Source: Chitinophaga niabensis (lineage in GTDB: Bacteria > Bacteroidota > Bacteroidia > Chitinophagales > Chitinophagaceae). From it: a stretch of DNA of 64,000 bases. A program made the position numbers and the translations under genes. This document shows, piece after piece, positions 1-9,080 of the stretch (its first letter is position 1; each line of letters opens with the position of its first letter). Below the pieces are notes generated by a model, which ran no database searches, was not told where the DNA came from, and worked only from the letters and a program-made list of their open reading frames with translations. The DNA is taken from contig NZ_FSRA01000001.1 in the NCBI RefSeq assembly GCF_900129465.1, positions 1,986,482-2,050,481 on the forward strand, in the 5' to 3' direction.

Positions 1-53
1 TAATTAGTTTAGTAACGTCAGCGGAATTGGACTGCTGTTTGCTAAACTAATTA
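1..53. repeat. 12-bp inverted repeat at window edge
   Basis: Positions 1-12 (TAATTAGTTTAG) and 42-53 (CTAAACTAATTA) are exact reverse complements separated by 29 bases. It lies downstream of the minus-strand gene ending at 140, so it may be a terminator stem for that gene or part of something outside the window. No T-run is visible on the relevant side because the window begins here. Confidence 0.4.
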
Positions 54-139
54 AGGATTTTTTCTTTATGGACATATTCCATGAGGTTATACTCAGCGAT
101 CCATTGCAAAATTATCTTAAAACGTATAACGTACTCTTT

Positions 140-2635
140 TTACTCAAACTGGAACGCCTTTCCCAGGATCCCTCCAAACCCTACCCTCACCCCTACACGC
201 GTAGGCAACTGGCTTTGATAGCCTGCCACCACATCTACCCGTATCACCTTGAAGATGTTTTCCAGGCCCGCAAATACTTCTACATAATTATTGTTCCTGT
301 TCACATAAAAGGCATTAGACCCTGCTACCAGGTTCCATTTCAGCCGGTTGAACAAGGGTATCTTATTCGTCAGCAAACCGTTGAAATGATGCTCCACATT
401 CGCTGTTGCATACAGGTTCGCCGATGTACTATACTGATAATAAGGCGCTAACTGGAAGCTGTTTACATATTTGGTGTTGTAAAAGGTTTGGTTACCATTA
501 AAGTGTTGCAGATCAGGTATGCTCACTTTCTTATTGTTCAGGAAACCTCCTGTGGTGAATTTATAGGACAATGCACCGAAGAGCTTGAAATTCATATCGT
601 CATGAACAGATAATTTCCATTTGTCGAAATCGCCGTCTATAAAGCCTTTGGTGTACATCAGCGTAAAAGTGGGATACTTGGAACCAATAGGCATTTTATA
701 TTTCGGGTACTCAATGAATTTCTGCCCGGGCTGATAACTCAGTGCACCCGTTAGCGTTAGTACCTGTTCTTTTTCGAAAGGCAGATGCGCTAACTCTTCC
801 GGATGATTAGGCGTAAAGGTCCTGCCGGCGTTCTTAAAGAGTACATAGTCGGTAGTGTTCTCCAAAGGTATCCGGTCCTCATAAGTAACATTCACATTCA
901 GCTTCATCGCATTCTGGAAGTTGCGGTTGAAGTTCAATGAACCGAACCAGTTCTCATATAACTTCATGTAATTCTGCTTCCCCAGCAGGGTATACAGGGA
1001 GTTAGCGATCGGCCCGATAGGGTTTTCCTTATTGAACTGGGAGATGCGTTTCCCTCCTGCTATGTTCCATACATTCCGCGATCCGAAATCATCCCGTCCT
1101 CCGCCGGAGAAGGTTAGCCCCGTGGAAGCATTCAGGTGTGTATTACTAAAGCCATACCGCACATAGTTATGCCATTGCAGGTATCGTTTATTCGGCAGGC
1201 TGAAGGTCACAGATGGCGTAATAGCTAAAGAAACCCCTTCCACTGTATTGTAACTCAAACCTTTGAGCAGGGATTGATTATGGAAGGAATGCGTGGCAAT
1301 ACTGCTGTCTCTTTTGAAATACCAGGTATGCCCGAAACCATTCAGCAGAACGGCATCCAGCTTTACCGGCTGTGGTTTTTTACGCAAAGAGTCCAGGTGA
1401 TAACTGGAACGTGAGGAATCCCTTCTTACACGCGCTACACTGTCTTTCACGCGGAAGTCCTTTTGCTCATCAACTTCCAGTGGAACAGGACGGATGCTAT
1501 CCCAGTATTTCAGATCGCGTTCGGCTGCGTCCTTTTCGTACTTCATCACCACTTTGTTAAAGAAGCCTTTCGGAAAAACAGGTTTAAGGTCGTAGTTAGA
1601 GTATACGTTCACGTTATTAGCAGCTACATCAAAGCCTAACATCTTCATGGCCACATATACCACCTGGTCTTTCGTGCGCCACACCTCATTATTCACCGGC
1701 ACATGTGTTTGCCTGATGATCAATGTGTCCAGCAATTCCAGTTGATATTCCTTCGTAAGCATCAGGTCTGTGCTGTGGATGCGCCAGTCGTCTTCCGTGA
1801 TATAGATGTAACCGGAAAACACGGGTTCGTATTTGCGGCGTGGTATCACTTTGATCTTGTTCACGAGTTTGCCATCTTCCATAAAAGTACCTTCCAGCCT
1901 GTATTTATAATTCATCATGGCGGTTTCTGCAATGGGCGAAATAAAACCACGTGGGCCTAATTGCGAGGTGATGGCTTCCACGTTATTATCATAGAAACTG
2001 ATAGTGGTGGGAAAACTAAATCCTAATCCACCACCACTTTGCCGGGAAGAAAGTACGTCCACTTTCATATCCGGCTGCCGGTAATTTAAACGGGTGTAGG
2101 ATTCTGATAAACCAACGATCCCTTTGCGGGTGGAGTCCAGCCCGAGATCTTCCGCATCCACTTTCTGGCCCAATACCTTTTTGGGGGCATTACGGAGTTT
2201 GGCCAGCATTTTTATATAAGCATCGCAGGTGTAGGCTTTCACCTGGTTCTGATAGAATGATCTTTTTTTGATGGCCTTCCGGATGATGGCATAGGCAGGA
2301 TCTTCCCCGCCGGACTTCACGACCACCTCACGGATCTGCATACTTACAGGCTCCAGGCTAAAAGATAGTTCCTGGGCAGCAGTAGTGACCTGTATGGCCT
2401 TTTCCTGCTTTTTATAGCCCATATACTGGCAGAGGATGGTGTACTGGCCGGCTGGCAGATCTAACTGATAGCTGCCGTTGGCATTGGCGGTAGTGCCATT
2501 GGTGGTGCCTTTGATCATTACAGTGGCAAAGGGCAGTACCTCGCCTTTTTGATTGGTAACAGTGCCGTGTATTATACCGGCGTGGGTTTCAATGGCCAAC
2601 AGAACAAACAGGGCAGGGAGTAGAAGTTTCGTCAT
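140..2635 (-). CDS. DUF5686 / carboxypeptidase-like regulatory domain outer-membrane protein
   Basis: About 831 residues. I start at the ATG at 2635 (MTKLLLP), because it opens directly into a signal peptide of about 19 residues; a more upstream start at 2677 would put 14 polar residues before it. Residues about 20-105 form a carboxypeptidase-D regulatory-like beta domain (GTVTNQKGEVLPFATVMIKG), followed by the GEDPAYAIIRKAIKKR segment typical of DUF5686 proteins. The long C-terminal part alternates aromatic and polar residues like an outer-membrane beta-barrel and ends in FQFE. The family is widespread in Bacteroidota and its function is not established. It is the last gene of a minus-strand run with the small membrane protein and the sulfhydrylase upstream; a 20-bp gap from the annotated upstream stop to the possible early start suggests co-transcription. 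Confidence 0.85.
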   Translation of the reverse strand: MTKLLLPALFVLLAIETHAGIIHGTVTNQKGEVLPFATVMIKGTTNGTTANANGSYQLDLPAGQYTILCQYMGYKKQEKAIQVTTAAQELSFSLEPVSMQIREVVVKSGGEDPAYAIIRKAIKKRSFYQNQVKAYTCDAYIKMLAKLRNAPKKVLGQKVDAEDLGLDSTRKGIVGLSESYTRLNYRQPDMKVDVLSSRQSGGGLGFSFPTTISFYDNNVEAITSQLGPRGFISPIAETAMMNYKYRLEGTFMEDGKLVNKIKVIPRRKYEPVFSGYIYITEDDWRIHSTDLMLTKEYQLELLDTLIIRQTHVPVNNEVWRTKDQVVYVAMKMLGFDVAANNVNVYSNYDLKPVFPKGFFNKVVMKYEKDAAERDLKYWDSIRPVPLEVDEQKDFRVKDSVARVRRDSSRSSYHLDSLRKKPQPVKLDAVLLNGFGHTWYFKRDSSIATHSFHNQSLLKGLSYNTVEGVSLAITPSVTFSLPNKRYLQWHNYVRYGFSNTHLNASTGLTFSGGGRDDFGSRNVWNIAGGKRISQFNKENPIGPIANSLYTLLGKQNYMKLYENWFGSLNFNRNFQNAMKLNVNVTYEDRIPLENTTDYVLFKNAGRTFTPNHPEELAHLPFEKEQVLTLTGALSYQPGQKFIEYPKYKMPIGSKYPTFTLMYTKGFIDGDFDKWKLSVHDDMNFKLFGALSYKFTTGGFLNNKKVSIPDLQHFNGNQTFYNTKYVNSFQLAPYYQYSTSANLYATANVEHHFNGLLTNKIPLFNRLKWNLVAGSNAFYVNRNNNYVEVFAGLENIFKVIRVDVVAGYQSQLPTRVGVRVGFGGILGKAFQFE

Positions 2636-2696
2636 ATGCCAAAAATAACCGTTATGGCTATTGGATAGATATGCCACTAAATGGTTTATAGCAATT

Positions 2697-3056
2697 TTAA
2701 CTTTTGGCTTTGCGGACCGGGCGGAACATACTGCCGGATAAAGCGCTGACTGCGCCTACAATGCCGCCAAGCAGGGCTGTTATGATTATCATGATAACCG
2801 GGGAACCAGGTTGTTTGAGGATCAGGTCCCCCATTCTGCCGGCCAGGATATGATCGTTGCGGTAATCAATGATCAGGGCCATGATACCCCATAAGAGGAA
2901 TACGCCCAGGAATCCGCTTCCGAACGCCTTCGCCGGCGTTTGTGGGAACGCAAGCGCCACCACAAACGCCGCGATGGCAATGCACCACCAATCCAGGAAT
3001 ATTCCCAGCACATAGGCTAATAAGGCTGTTAAAAAAAGGCAAAGGAGAAAGCGCAT
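2697..3056 (-). CDS. small hydrophobic membrane protein, unknown function
   Basis: 119 residues with about four hydrophobic segments: an N-terminal one (residues 1-20), one around 23-38, one around 47-65 (FLGVFLLWGIMALII) and one around 87-108 ending in a basic tail (RPVRKAKS). I do not recognise a named family. It begins 8 bases after the stop of the sulfhydrylase gene on the same strand, so the two are probably translated from one message. No function can be assigned from the sequence. Confidence 0.7.
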   Translation of the reverse strand: MRFLLCLFLTALLAYVLGIFLDWWCIAIAAFVVALAFPQTPAKAFGSGFLGVFLLWGIMALIIDYRNDHILAGRMGDLILKQPGSPVIMIIITALLGGIVGAVSALSGSMFRPVRKAKS

Positions 3057-3064
3057 ATATGTTC

Positions 3065-4255
3065 TTATTTACTTGCTTCAAGTGCTTGTTCAATATCCTG
3101 CAGGATGTCGCCCAAATGTTCCAGGCCAACGGAAATACGGATAAGGCCTGGTGTGATCCCTACTTTCAACCGCTCAGCCTCGCTTAGCTTGGCATGGGTG
3201 GTAGATGCAGGATGTGAGGCAATGCTGCGGCTGTCTCCCAGGTTAGCGGTGAGGCTCAGCAGTTCCAGCTTGTCCAGGAAACGGCCTCCTCTTTCCAATC
3301 CGCCTTTGATCTCAAAACAAACAATACCGCCGCCGGCAGACATTTGTTTCTTTGCAATGGCATATTGGGGATGGCTGGGCAGGAAAGGATATTTCACCCA
3401 TTCCAGGTGCGGGTTCTTTTCCAGCGCAGTGGCTAAAGCCAAAGCGCTTTCAGCGTGGCGGGCCATCCTTACATGCAGGGTTTCCAGGCTGCGGCTCAGT
3501 ACCCATGCGTTGAAGGGAGACATCGCCGGCCCCGTGCTGCGGCAGAAGGCATATACTTCATCCACCAGCTCTTTACGGCCAACTACCACACCACCCAGCA
3601 CACGGCCCTGGCCGTCTATCCATTTGGTGGCGGAATGTGTAACGAGGTCTACGCCTAAAGCGATGGGCTTCTGCAATACCGGTGTGGCAAAACAGTTATC
3701 CACGTTCAGGATCACCTTATGCTTCTTCGCTATTTTAGCCAGCGCCTCCAGGTCTATCACATCCAGACCGGGATTGGAAGGCGTTTCCACGAAGATCATT
3801 TTAGTATTGGGTTTGATCAGCGCTTCTATGGTTTCCGGTTGGGTGATATCGAAGTACGTATGTTCAATGCCCCATTTAGGCAGGAACTTCGTGATCACCG
3901 TATGGGTGGAACCAAAGATGGAGCTGGAAGACAGGAGATGATCGCCTGTTTTCAGGAAAGCCATGAAGCTGCCGAATACGGCGCTCATGCCGGATGCGGT
4001 GGCAAAACCGGCTTCGGCTCCTTCCAGGGCACACATCCTGTTGATGAACTCTTCTACGGAAGGGTTGGAAAAACGGGTATAGATATAAGCATCATTTTCG
4101 TCAGCAAAGGCTGCGCGCATGTGCTCTGCATTATCGTAGGTAAAACTGGAAGTAAGGTACAACGGCCCGCTGTGTTCCTTATGTGATGTACGTTCAGATT
4201 GGATCCTGATGGCCTGCGTTTCCGGATGGTATGTTGGTTTGTTCTTCTTGCTCAT
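3065..4255 (-). CDS. metZ: homoserine sulfhydrylase, Cys/Met metabolism PLP-enzyme family
   Basis: 396 residues, full length for the Cys/Met-metabolism PLP-dependent family. The cofactor lysine is K211 in THSATKW, followed by the family motif DGQGRVLGG; the upstream VDNCFATP motif and the C-terminal SLGD-like stretch (NLGDSRSIASHPAST) are also present. These enzymes replace the activated hydroxyl of an acyl-homoserine with sulfide to give homocysteine. MetZ-type enzymes are named for O-succinylhomoserine, but the divergent neighbour is a MetX homoserine acyltransferase, so O-acetylhomoserine is an equally likely substrate. The choice between sulfhydrylase and cystathionine synthase/lyase rests on overall resemblance and on this neighbour. 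It lies 30 bases after the OsmC gene on the same strand. Confidence 0.85.
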   Translation of the reverse strand: MSKKNKPTYHPETQAIRIQSERTSHKEHSGPLYLTSSFTYDNAEHMRAAFADENDAYIYTRFSNPSVEEFINRMCALEGAEAGFATASGMSAVFGSFMAFLKTGDHLLSSSSIFGSTHTVITKFLPKWGIEHTYFDITQPETIEALIKPNTKMIFVETPSNPGLDVIDLEALAKIAKKHKVILNVDNCFATPVLQKPIALGVDLVTHSATKWIDGQGRVLGGVVVGRKELVDEVYAFCRSTGPAMSPFNAWVLSRSLETLHVRMARHAESALALATALEKNPHLEWVKYPFLPSHPQYAIAKKQMSAGGGIVCFEIKGGLERGGRFLDKLELLSLTANLGDSRSIASHPASTTHAKLSEAERLKVGITPGLIRISVGLEHLGDILQDIEQALEASK

Positions 4256-4285
4256 TAGTACTTGTCAAAAATAATTTGAATAATA

Positions 4286-4708
4286 TCAGCCTTCGTTGAG
4301 CTTCACTTCCCAGGTAAGTTGTGTTTTACCCTGGCGGAGTGTTTCGGCAACGGAGCAATATTTGTTTACAGACAGTTCCACGGCGCGTGCCGCTTTGTCT
4401 GCATCAATATTGCCACTGAGGTGGAACACGATGTGCGCTTTTTCCCACAGGGAGGGCTCCTTTCCTTTCTCACGCTCTGCTTCGATCTCAATACGGAAGT
4501 CCGTGATCTCCTGGCGCTGCTTTTTCAGGATCATCACCACATCAATAGCGGAACAGCCTCCCAATCCCATGATAAGCATCTGCATGGGGCGTATGCCGTT
4601 GTTCTTACCGCCATTTTCAATGGAGGAATCCATCAATACCTTGTGGCCCTGCTCGTCCACAGCTTCCATGTTAAACCCGTCGTCAATACGTTTTAAAGCG
4701 ATCTTCAT
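4286..4708 (-). CDS. OsmC family protein
   Basis: 140 residues matching the OsmC/YhfA fold: an N-terminal beta region, the GLGGCSAIDVVMIL helix with the family cysteine, and a C-terminal segment with the second cysteine (VNKYCSVAETL). In peroxidase-type OsmC members these two cysteines reduce organic hydroperoxides; in the YhfA-like branch the activity is unproven, and this protein looks like that branch. It is the first gene of the minus-strand run with the sulfhydrylase, which fits a link to sulfur or thiol metabolism. A possible -7 box lies at 4737-4744. Confidence 0.85.
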   Translation of the reverse strand: MKIALKRIDDGFNMEAVDEQGHKVLMDSSIENGGKNNGIRPMQMLIMGLGGCSAIDVVMILKKQRQEITDFRIEIEAEREKGKEPSLWEKAHIVFHLSGNIDADKAARAVELSVNKYCSVAETLRQGKTQLTWEVKLNEG

Positions 4709-4736
4709 GTGTTACTGATATTTTTCTAATCGACCC

Positions 4737-4744
4737 CAAAGATA
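4737..4744 (-). promoter_or_regulatory. possible Bacteroidota -7 box for OsmC-metZ run
   Basis: Read on the minus strand this is TATCTTTG, a match to the Bacteroidota -7 consensus TAnnTTTG, 28 bases before the OsmC ATG. I do not see a clear TTTG -33 partner at the usual spacing, so this is a one-element prediction. Confidence 0.4.
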
Positions 4745-4787
4745 ACGCTTATACATTAAAAATTTCGGTATGACGAATCGTATTCAT

Positions 4788-4827
4788 AATTACAAATTGA
4801 CAATTCGTAATTGAATTTGTAGGTTTG
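4788..4827 (+). promoter_or_regulatory. metX promoter with overlapping near-perfect palindrome
   Basis: TAGGTTTG at 4820-4827 fits the Bacteroidota -7 consensus TAnnTTTG and a TTG at 4797-4799, 20 bases upstream, fits the -33 element. AATTACAAATTG (4788-4799) and CAATTCGTAATT (4801-4812) form an inverted repeat with one mismatch around a single central base and cover the -33 element. A 25-bp symmetric site over a -33 box is what a dimeric regulator's operator looks like; no regulator is identified. The predicted transcript would begin near 4834, only about 12 bases before the metX start codon. Confidence 0.5.
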
Positions 4828-4845
4828 CGCAAATTGAAAATGTAG

Positions 4846-5868
4846 TTGTCATTGCAAGTCTTTCATTATCATCAGCCTTTTCACCTGGAATCCGGCGAGG
4901 TACTCCCCTCCTTACAGATCGCTTATCACACTTACGGTACGCTCAATGAACAGGGCGACAATGTGGTTTGGGTATGCCATGCGCTGACCGCCAATTCCGA
5001 TGTGGCTGACTGGTGGAAGGGCCTGATCGGGGAAGGCCGCGTGATAGATCCGCAAAAACATTTCATTGTCTGCGCCAACATCCTGGGCTCCTGTTATGGT
5101 ACCTCCGGCCCGCTGACTATAGATCAGAACACCGGGCAGCCTTATTACCGGAGCTTCCCTACCGTTACCATCCGCGATATCGTTCAGGCCCATATCCTGC
5201 TGCGCCGGCATCTCAACATCGCCCGCATTCATCTGCTGGTAGGTGGTTCCATGGGAGGTTACCAGGTGCTGGAATGGGCGCTGATGGAACCTGAGCGGAT
5301 CAACAGGCTCTTTTTACTTTGCACCGGCGCCGCTGAAAGTGCCTGGGGCATTGCCGTGCATACCTCGCAAAGGCTCGCCATTGAAGCAGACGATACCTGG
5401 GAGCAACCAAGAAAAGATGCCGGGGCACGTGGCCTCAAAGCCGCCAGGGCTATCGGTATGCTCACCTACCGCAACTACCGGACCTTCATGCGTGCCCAAA
5501 CGGACCCGGATAAAGAGAAAACAGACAACTTCAAAGCCTCTTCCTATATCAATTACCAGGGAGATAAACTGGTAAAACGTTTCAACGCCCAAAGCTACTG
5601 GCTCCTCACCAAAGCTATGGACAGCCACAATATTGCCCGTGGCCGCCACCAGGATGTTGAAACCGCCCTCAGCCGGATAGAACAGAAAACCCTGCTCATC
5701 GGCATCACCAGCGACATCCTTTGCCCACCGGAAGAACAACAGTTGCTGGCAGAGAACATGCACAACACCAGCTACCACGAGATAGACTCCCCTTACGGCC
5801 ACGACGGGTTTCTGATCGAATTCGAAAAAATAGGCCTGATCCTGGCCGCATTCCTGGAGAATAAATAA
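4846..5868 (+). CDS. metX: homoserine O-acetyltransferase (MetX)
   Basis: 340 residues, alpha/beta-hydrolase fold. The nucleophile is S135 in GGSMGGYQ; a likely acid is the aspartate in TSDILCPPEE and the histidine is in SPYGHDGF near the C-terminus. The HALTANSDVADWW and GSCYGTSGP segments are typical of MetX, which moves an acetyl group from acetyl-CoA to homoserine for methionine synthesis. The frame opens at TTG (4846): the codon before it is a TAG stop, and an in-frame ATG immediately precedes that stop (ATG-TAG-TTG). A second in-frame TTG lies at 4852. It is divergent from the OsmC-sulfhydrylase run. Function is clear; the exact start codon is not. Confidence 0.88.
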   Translation: MSLQVFHYHQPFHLESGEVLPSLQIAYHTYGTLNEQGDNVVWVCHALTANSDVADWWKGLIGEGRVIDPQKHFIVCANILGSCYGTSGPLTIDQNTGQPYYRSFPTVTIRDIVQAHILLRRHLNIARIHLLVGGSMGGYQVLEWALMEPERINRLFLLCTGAAESAWGIAVHTSQRLAIEADDTWEQPRKDAGARGLKAARAIGMLTYRNYRTFMRAQTDPDKEKTDNFKASSYINYQGDKLVKRFNAQSYWLLTKAMDSHNIARGRHQDVETALSRIEQKTLLIGITSDILCPPEEQQLLAENMHNTSYHEIDSPYGHDGFLIEFEKIGLILAAFLENK

Positions 5869-6097
5869 TATTATCTGATTTATTATGCTTCCTAATTAAC
5901 TATTAATCAACTCAATAATAGAAAACTTTTCATTTATCCAAAAAACCCTTAACTTCTCTGTAGAAAATCCAATGACGATTTAGCCCGGTGTCTTATCCCT
6001 TTAATTTTCATTATATTTAATTATACGGTTATTTGAGATCACGTAGTAAAACTTAAATTATTAAGGTCAGCCAATCCTCTCATTAAATTCGACGCTT

Positions 6098-8980
6098 ATG
6101 AATTGCTATCTACCCAGGCAAGCATGGTTCATTGTTATGTTTATTTTTTTGTGCCAGACAGCCTTCTCCCAAAACTCCCGTACTATTTCCGGATCTGTAG
6201 TTGACGCCACCACCGGCAAAGGGTTGCAGGGCGTTTCTGTGTCTGTGAAAGGTGCCACTTCCGGAGCTATTACAGACGCCGGCGGTGCTTTCAGGTTCAC
6301 CACAGGGCACTCCTTACCGCTTACCCTGCAGTTCTCGTTCGTAGGGTACAAACCGGAAGAAGCCACTGTTACAGATGCTTCCGTGAATGTGAACGTTCAG
6401 CTCTCTTCCACGGAGATCCTGGGGAAAGAGGTGGTAGTATCAGCCAGCAGGGTGGCGGAAAGTATCCTGCAATCGCCTGTATCTATTGAAAAGCTGGACA
6501 TCCGGGCTATCAAAGCCACCCCCGCCCCTTCTTTCTACGATGCGCTGGCAAACATGAAAGGCGTGGAAATGAGCACGCAGAGCCTCACCTTCAAATCCGT
6601 GAACACCCGCGGTTTCAACAGCAATGGTAACACCCGCATGTTACAACTGATCGATGGTATGGATAACCAGGCACCCGGTCTCAACTTCTCCGTAGGTAAT
6701 ATTGTAGGGATCACCGAACTGGATATGGATAATGTGGAAGTATTGCCAGGTGCGGCTTCTGCATTATATGGCCCTAATGCCCTCAATGGTATCGTACTGC
6801 TGAACAGCAAAAGCCCCTTCCAGTACCAGGGCCTCAGCGCTAATATCAAAACCGGCCTGCTGAATGAATCCGGCAGAACCAACAGCAGCACAGGGTATTA
6901 TGATGTGTCCGTTCGTTATGCCAAAGCCTTCAACGACAAATTTGCCTTTAAGATCAACCTTGGTTATGTAAAGGCAGACGACTGGCAGGCATATGATAAA
7001 AGGGACCAGAGCCTGCTCAATGGCAGCAAGCTCACCAACACCGGTCATGCTGCCAACCCCGGTTACAATGGCGTGAACACTTATGGGGATGAAACAAATG
7101 TGAACATGAAAGGCTCCTTGCGTTCTACTGCAATGACCACCGGCAATCCCCTCGGAAATGGTATTGCAGGGCTTTCTGCCGCTACCGGCGGAGCCATTAC
7201 ACGGGATATGATCTACAACGCCATCATGCCCGATTCCAACAACGCTTATGTATCCCGCACCGGTTATGATGAACGTAACCTCGCGGACTATGATACCAAG
7301 AACCTGAAAGTGAATGTGGCCCTCCATTATAAATTCAACAGCAACCTGGAATTATTAGGCCAGGGAAGTTATGGTACCGGTACCACCGTATATACAGGTG
7401 CAGACCGCTACTCTATCAAGAACTTCAGGATGGGGCAGTATAAGATAGAACTGCGTGCAGATAACTTCTATGTACGCGGTTATACCACGCAGGAACGTTC
7501 CGGCGACTCTTATGCCATCGGCACTTTGGGCGCAGGGATCAATGAAGCATGGAAGCCCAGCACTACCTGGTTCCAGCAATACTTCGGCACTTATGCAGGC
7601 GGTTCCTTAACTGCTTTCAGCACTGCATTCCAGCAAGCGCTGGGAGCCGGCCAATCTCCTGCTGCAGCATTTGCCGCCGCCACAGCCGCGGCCCAGGGAG
7701 GTTCCGCTAACTTCCACAATGCCGCAAGGACCACAGCAGACCAGGGCCGTTTATTACCCGGAACGCCCGCCTTTGATGCAGCCGCACAGAAAGTAAAAGA
7801 CAAACCCATTCCCGGCGATGCAAGTGGCGTAGGTGCTAAGTTCAACGATAAAACCAATCTCTACCAGGGAGAGTTCATGTACAATTTCAAGAATCAGATC
7901 TCCTTCATGGAACTGATGGTAGGTGGAAATATCAGGCAATACGATCTCAACTCTGATGGTACCATCTTCGCCAAAGATGATAATGGAAAAGAATTCAACA
8001 TCCTGGAATATGGCGGTTACCTGCAGGTCGGTAAAAGACTGCTGAATGATCAACTGAAACTTACCGGCGCATTACGCTATGATAAGAACGAAAACTTCGA
8101 AGGCCAGTTCAGCCCCCGTCTCTCCGCAGTATTCACCTTCCTGGAAACACATAATATCCGCGCCTCCTATCAGACAGGTTTCCGCATCCCGCACTGCCAG
8201 GACCAGTACATTGATCTGCTCACACCACAGGCAAGGCTGATCGGCGGTTTGCCATTCCTGCGGGAAAGATACGGCCTTAACACAGGCCCTGTGTACACAT
8301 TGGAATCCGTACAGGCAGGCGCTCCGAAACAATATACTTTCAGAGAGTTCAAACCTGAAAAGATAGTGGCGTTTGAACTTGGATACAAGGCCCTCATCGC
8401 CAATAAACTGGTGATAGATGCTTACGTGTACACCAACACTTTCAAGAACTTCAACGGCACACAAATACTGGTGCAGCCCACCAGCCTTACCACGCGGAAT
8501 ATCTACTCTATCCCCGTGAACTACGAGAAAGATATTAAGTCGTGGGGATGGGCACTGGGCCTGGATTACAACCTGCCGCAACAGTTTGTTGTGGGGGGTA
8601 ACGTATCTTATAACGAACTCAGCAACGAAAAAGACCTCGGCAGCTTCAAGGCTATGTACAATACACCAAAGGTGCGGTATAACATCTATCTCGGTAACCG
8701 CAACATTGCCCGCTCTTTCTTCAGCTTTAATGTTACCTGGAGATGGCAGGACAGCTTTATCTGGTCTTCTTCCTTCGTAGGCCCTGCCGTAAACGCCATG
8801 GGCCTGTCTGAAATTCCTTCTTACGGCACATTGGATGCACAGATCAGCAAACTGTTCCCCAAGCCTAAAGTAACGGTAAAAATAGGCGCTGCCAACCTTA
8901 CGCAGAACGTTTATATCCAGTCATGGGGCAACCCGTCCGTGGGTGCGCAATACTACGCTTCCATCGGATACAACCTTTAG
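6098..8980 (+). CDS. TonB-dependent outer-membrane receptor
   Basis: 960 residues. Signal peptide about residues 1-25 ending AFSQN, then a carboxypeptidase-like regulatory domain (GSVVDATTGKGLQGVSV, about 30-110), a plug domain (about 120-240, with VNTRGFNSNGNTRMLQLIDG and YGPNALNGIVLL) and a 22-strand-type barrel ending in YYASIGYNL. It imports an unknown ligand across the outer membrane using TonB energy. No SusD-type partner follows, so it is an orphan receptor rather than a glycan-utilisation pair. An Ala/Gln-rich insertion around residues 500-565 looks helical and unusual for a barrel loop. A 229-bp leader region precedes it with no recognised site, and a strong hairpin terminator follows at 9007-9038. 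Confidence 0.9.
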   Translation: MNCYLPRQAWFIVMFIFLCQTAFSQNSRTISGSVVDATTGKGLQGVSVSVKGATSGAITDAGGAFRFTTGHSLPLTLQFSFVGYKPEEATVTDASVNVNVQLSSTEILGKEVVVSASRVAESILQSPVSIEKLDIRAIKATPAPSFYDALANMKGVEMSTQSLTFKSVNTRGFNSNGNTRMLQLIDGMDNQAPGLNFSVGNIVGITELDMDNVEVLPGAASALYGPNALNGIVLLNSKSPFQYQGLSANIKTGLLNESGRTNSSTGYYDVSVRYAKAFNDKFAFKINLGYVKADDWQAYDKRDQSLLNGSKLTNTGHAANPGYNGVNTYGDETNVNMKGSLRSTAMTTGNPLGNGIAGLSAATGGAITRDMIYNAIMPDSNNAYVSRTGYDERNLADYDTKNLKVNVALHYKFNSNLELLGQGSYGTGTTVYTGADRYSIKNFRMGQYKIELRADNFYVRGYTTQERSGDSYAIGTLGAGINEAWKPSTTWFQQYFGTYAGGSLTAFSTAFQQALGAGQSPAAAFAAATAAAQGGSANFHNAARTTADQGRLLPGTPAFDAAAQKVKDKPIPGDASGVGAKFNDKTNLYQGEFMYNFKNQISFMELMVGGNIRQYDLNSDGTIFAKDDNGKEFNILEYGGYLQVGKRLLNDQLKLTGALRYDKNENFEGQFSPRLSAVFTFLETHNIRASYQTGFRIPHCQDQYIDLLTPQARLIGGLPFLRERYGLNTGPVYTLESVQAGAPKQYTFREFKPEKIVAFELGYKALIANKLVIDAYVYTNTFKNFNGTQILVQPTSLTTRNIYSIPVNYEKDIKSWGWALGLDYNLPQQFVVGGNVSYNELSNEKDLGSFKAMYNTPKVRYNIYLGNRNIARSFFSFNVTWRWQDSFIWSSSFVGPAVNAMGLSEIPSYGTLDAQISKLFPKPKVTVKIGAANLTQNVYIQSWGNPSVGAQYYASIGYNL

Positions 8981-9006
8981 TTTTACTTGTTTATTGCCAT
9001 AATAGC

Positions 9007-9038
9007 GAAGGCCCCCCGGATTTCCGGGAGGCCTTCTT
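9007..9038. terminator. shared terminator between TonB receptor and ychF
   Basis: Arms GAAGGCCCCCCGG (9007-9019) and CCGGGAGGCCTTC (9024-9036) pair with one mismatch over a 4-base loop, followed by TTATTTG on the plus strand. It sits between convergent genes and can serve the receptor; for the minus-strand ychF the T-run is poor. Confidence 0.8.
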
Positions 9039-9080
9039 ATTTGTTGTAACCCTCATGATCATCTCATGGGTATCTTTGGT

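Noticed and set aside
3105..3941. 278-codon plus-strand frame opposite the sulfhydrylase gene
   Set aside because: It is antisense to a clear enzyme gene, is rich in Ser/Arg/Pro as expected for a mirror frame, and has no family resemblance.
4709..4845. SAM riboswitch upstream of the methionine genes
   Set aside because: The gap is too short and lacks the expected multi-stem layout; the symmetric DNA site explains it better.
5869..6097. tRNA or small RNA gene before the TonB receptor
   Set aside because: No cloverleaf arms or CCA-type end; the stretch is AT-rich without strong stems.
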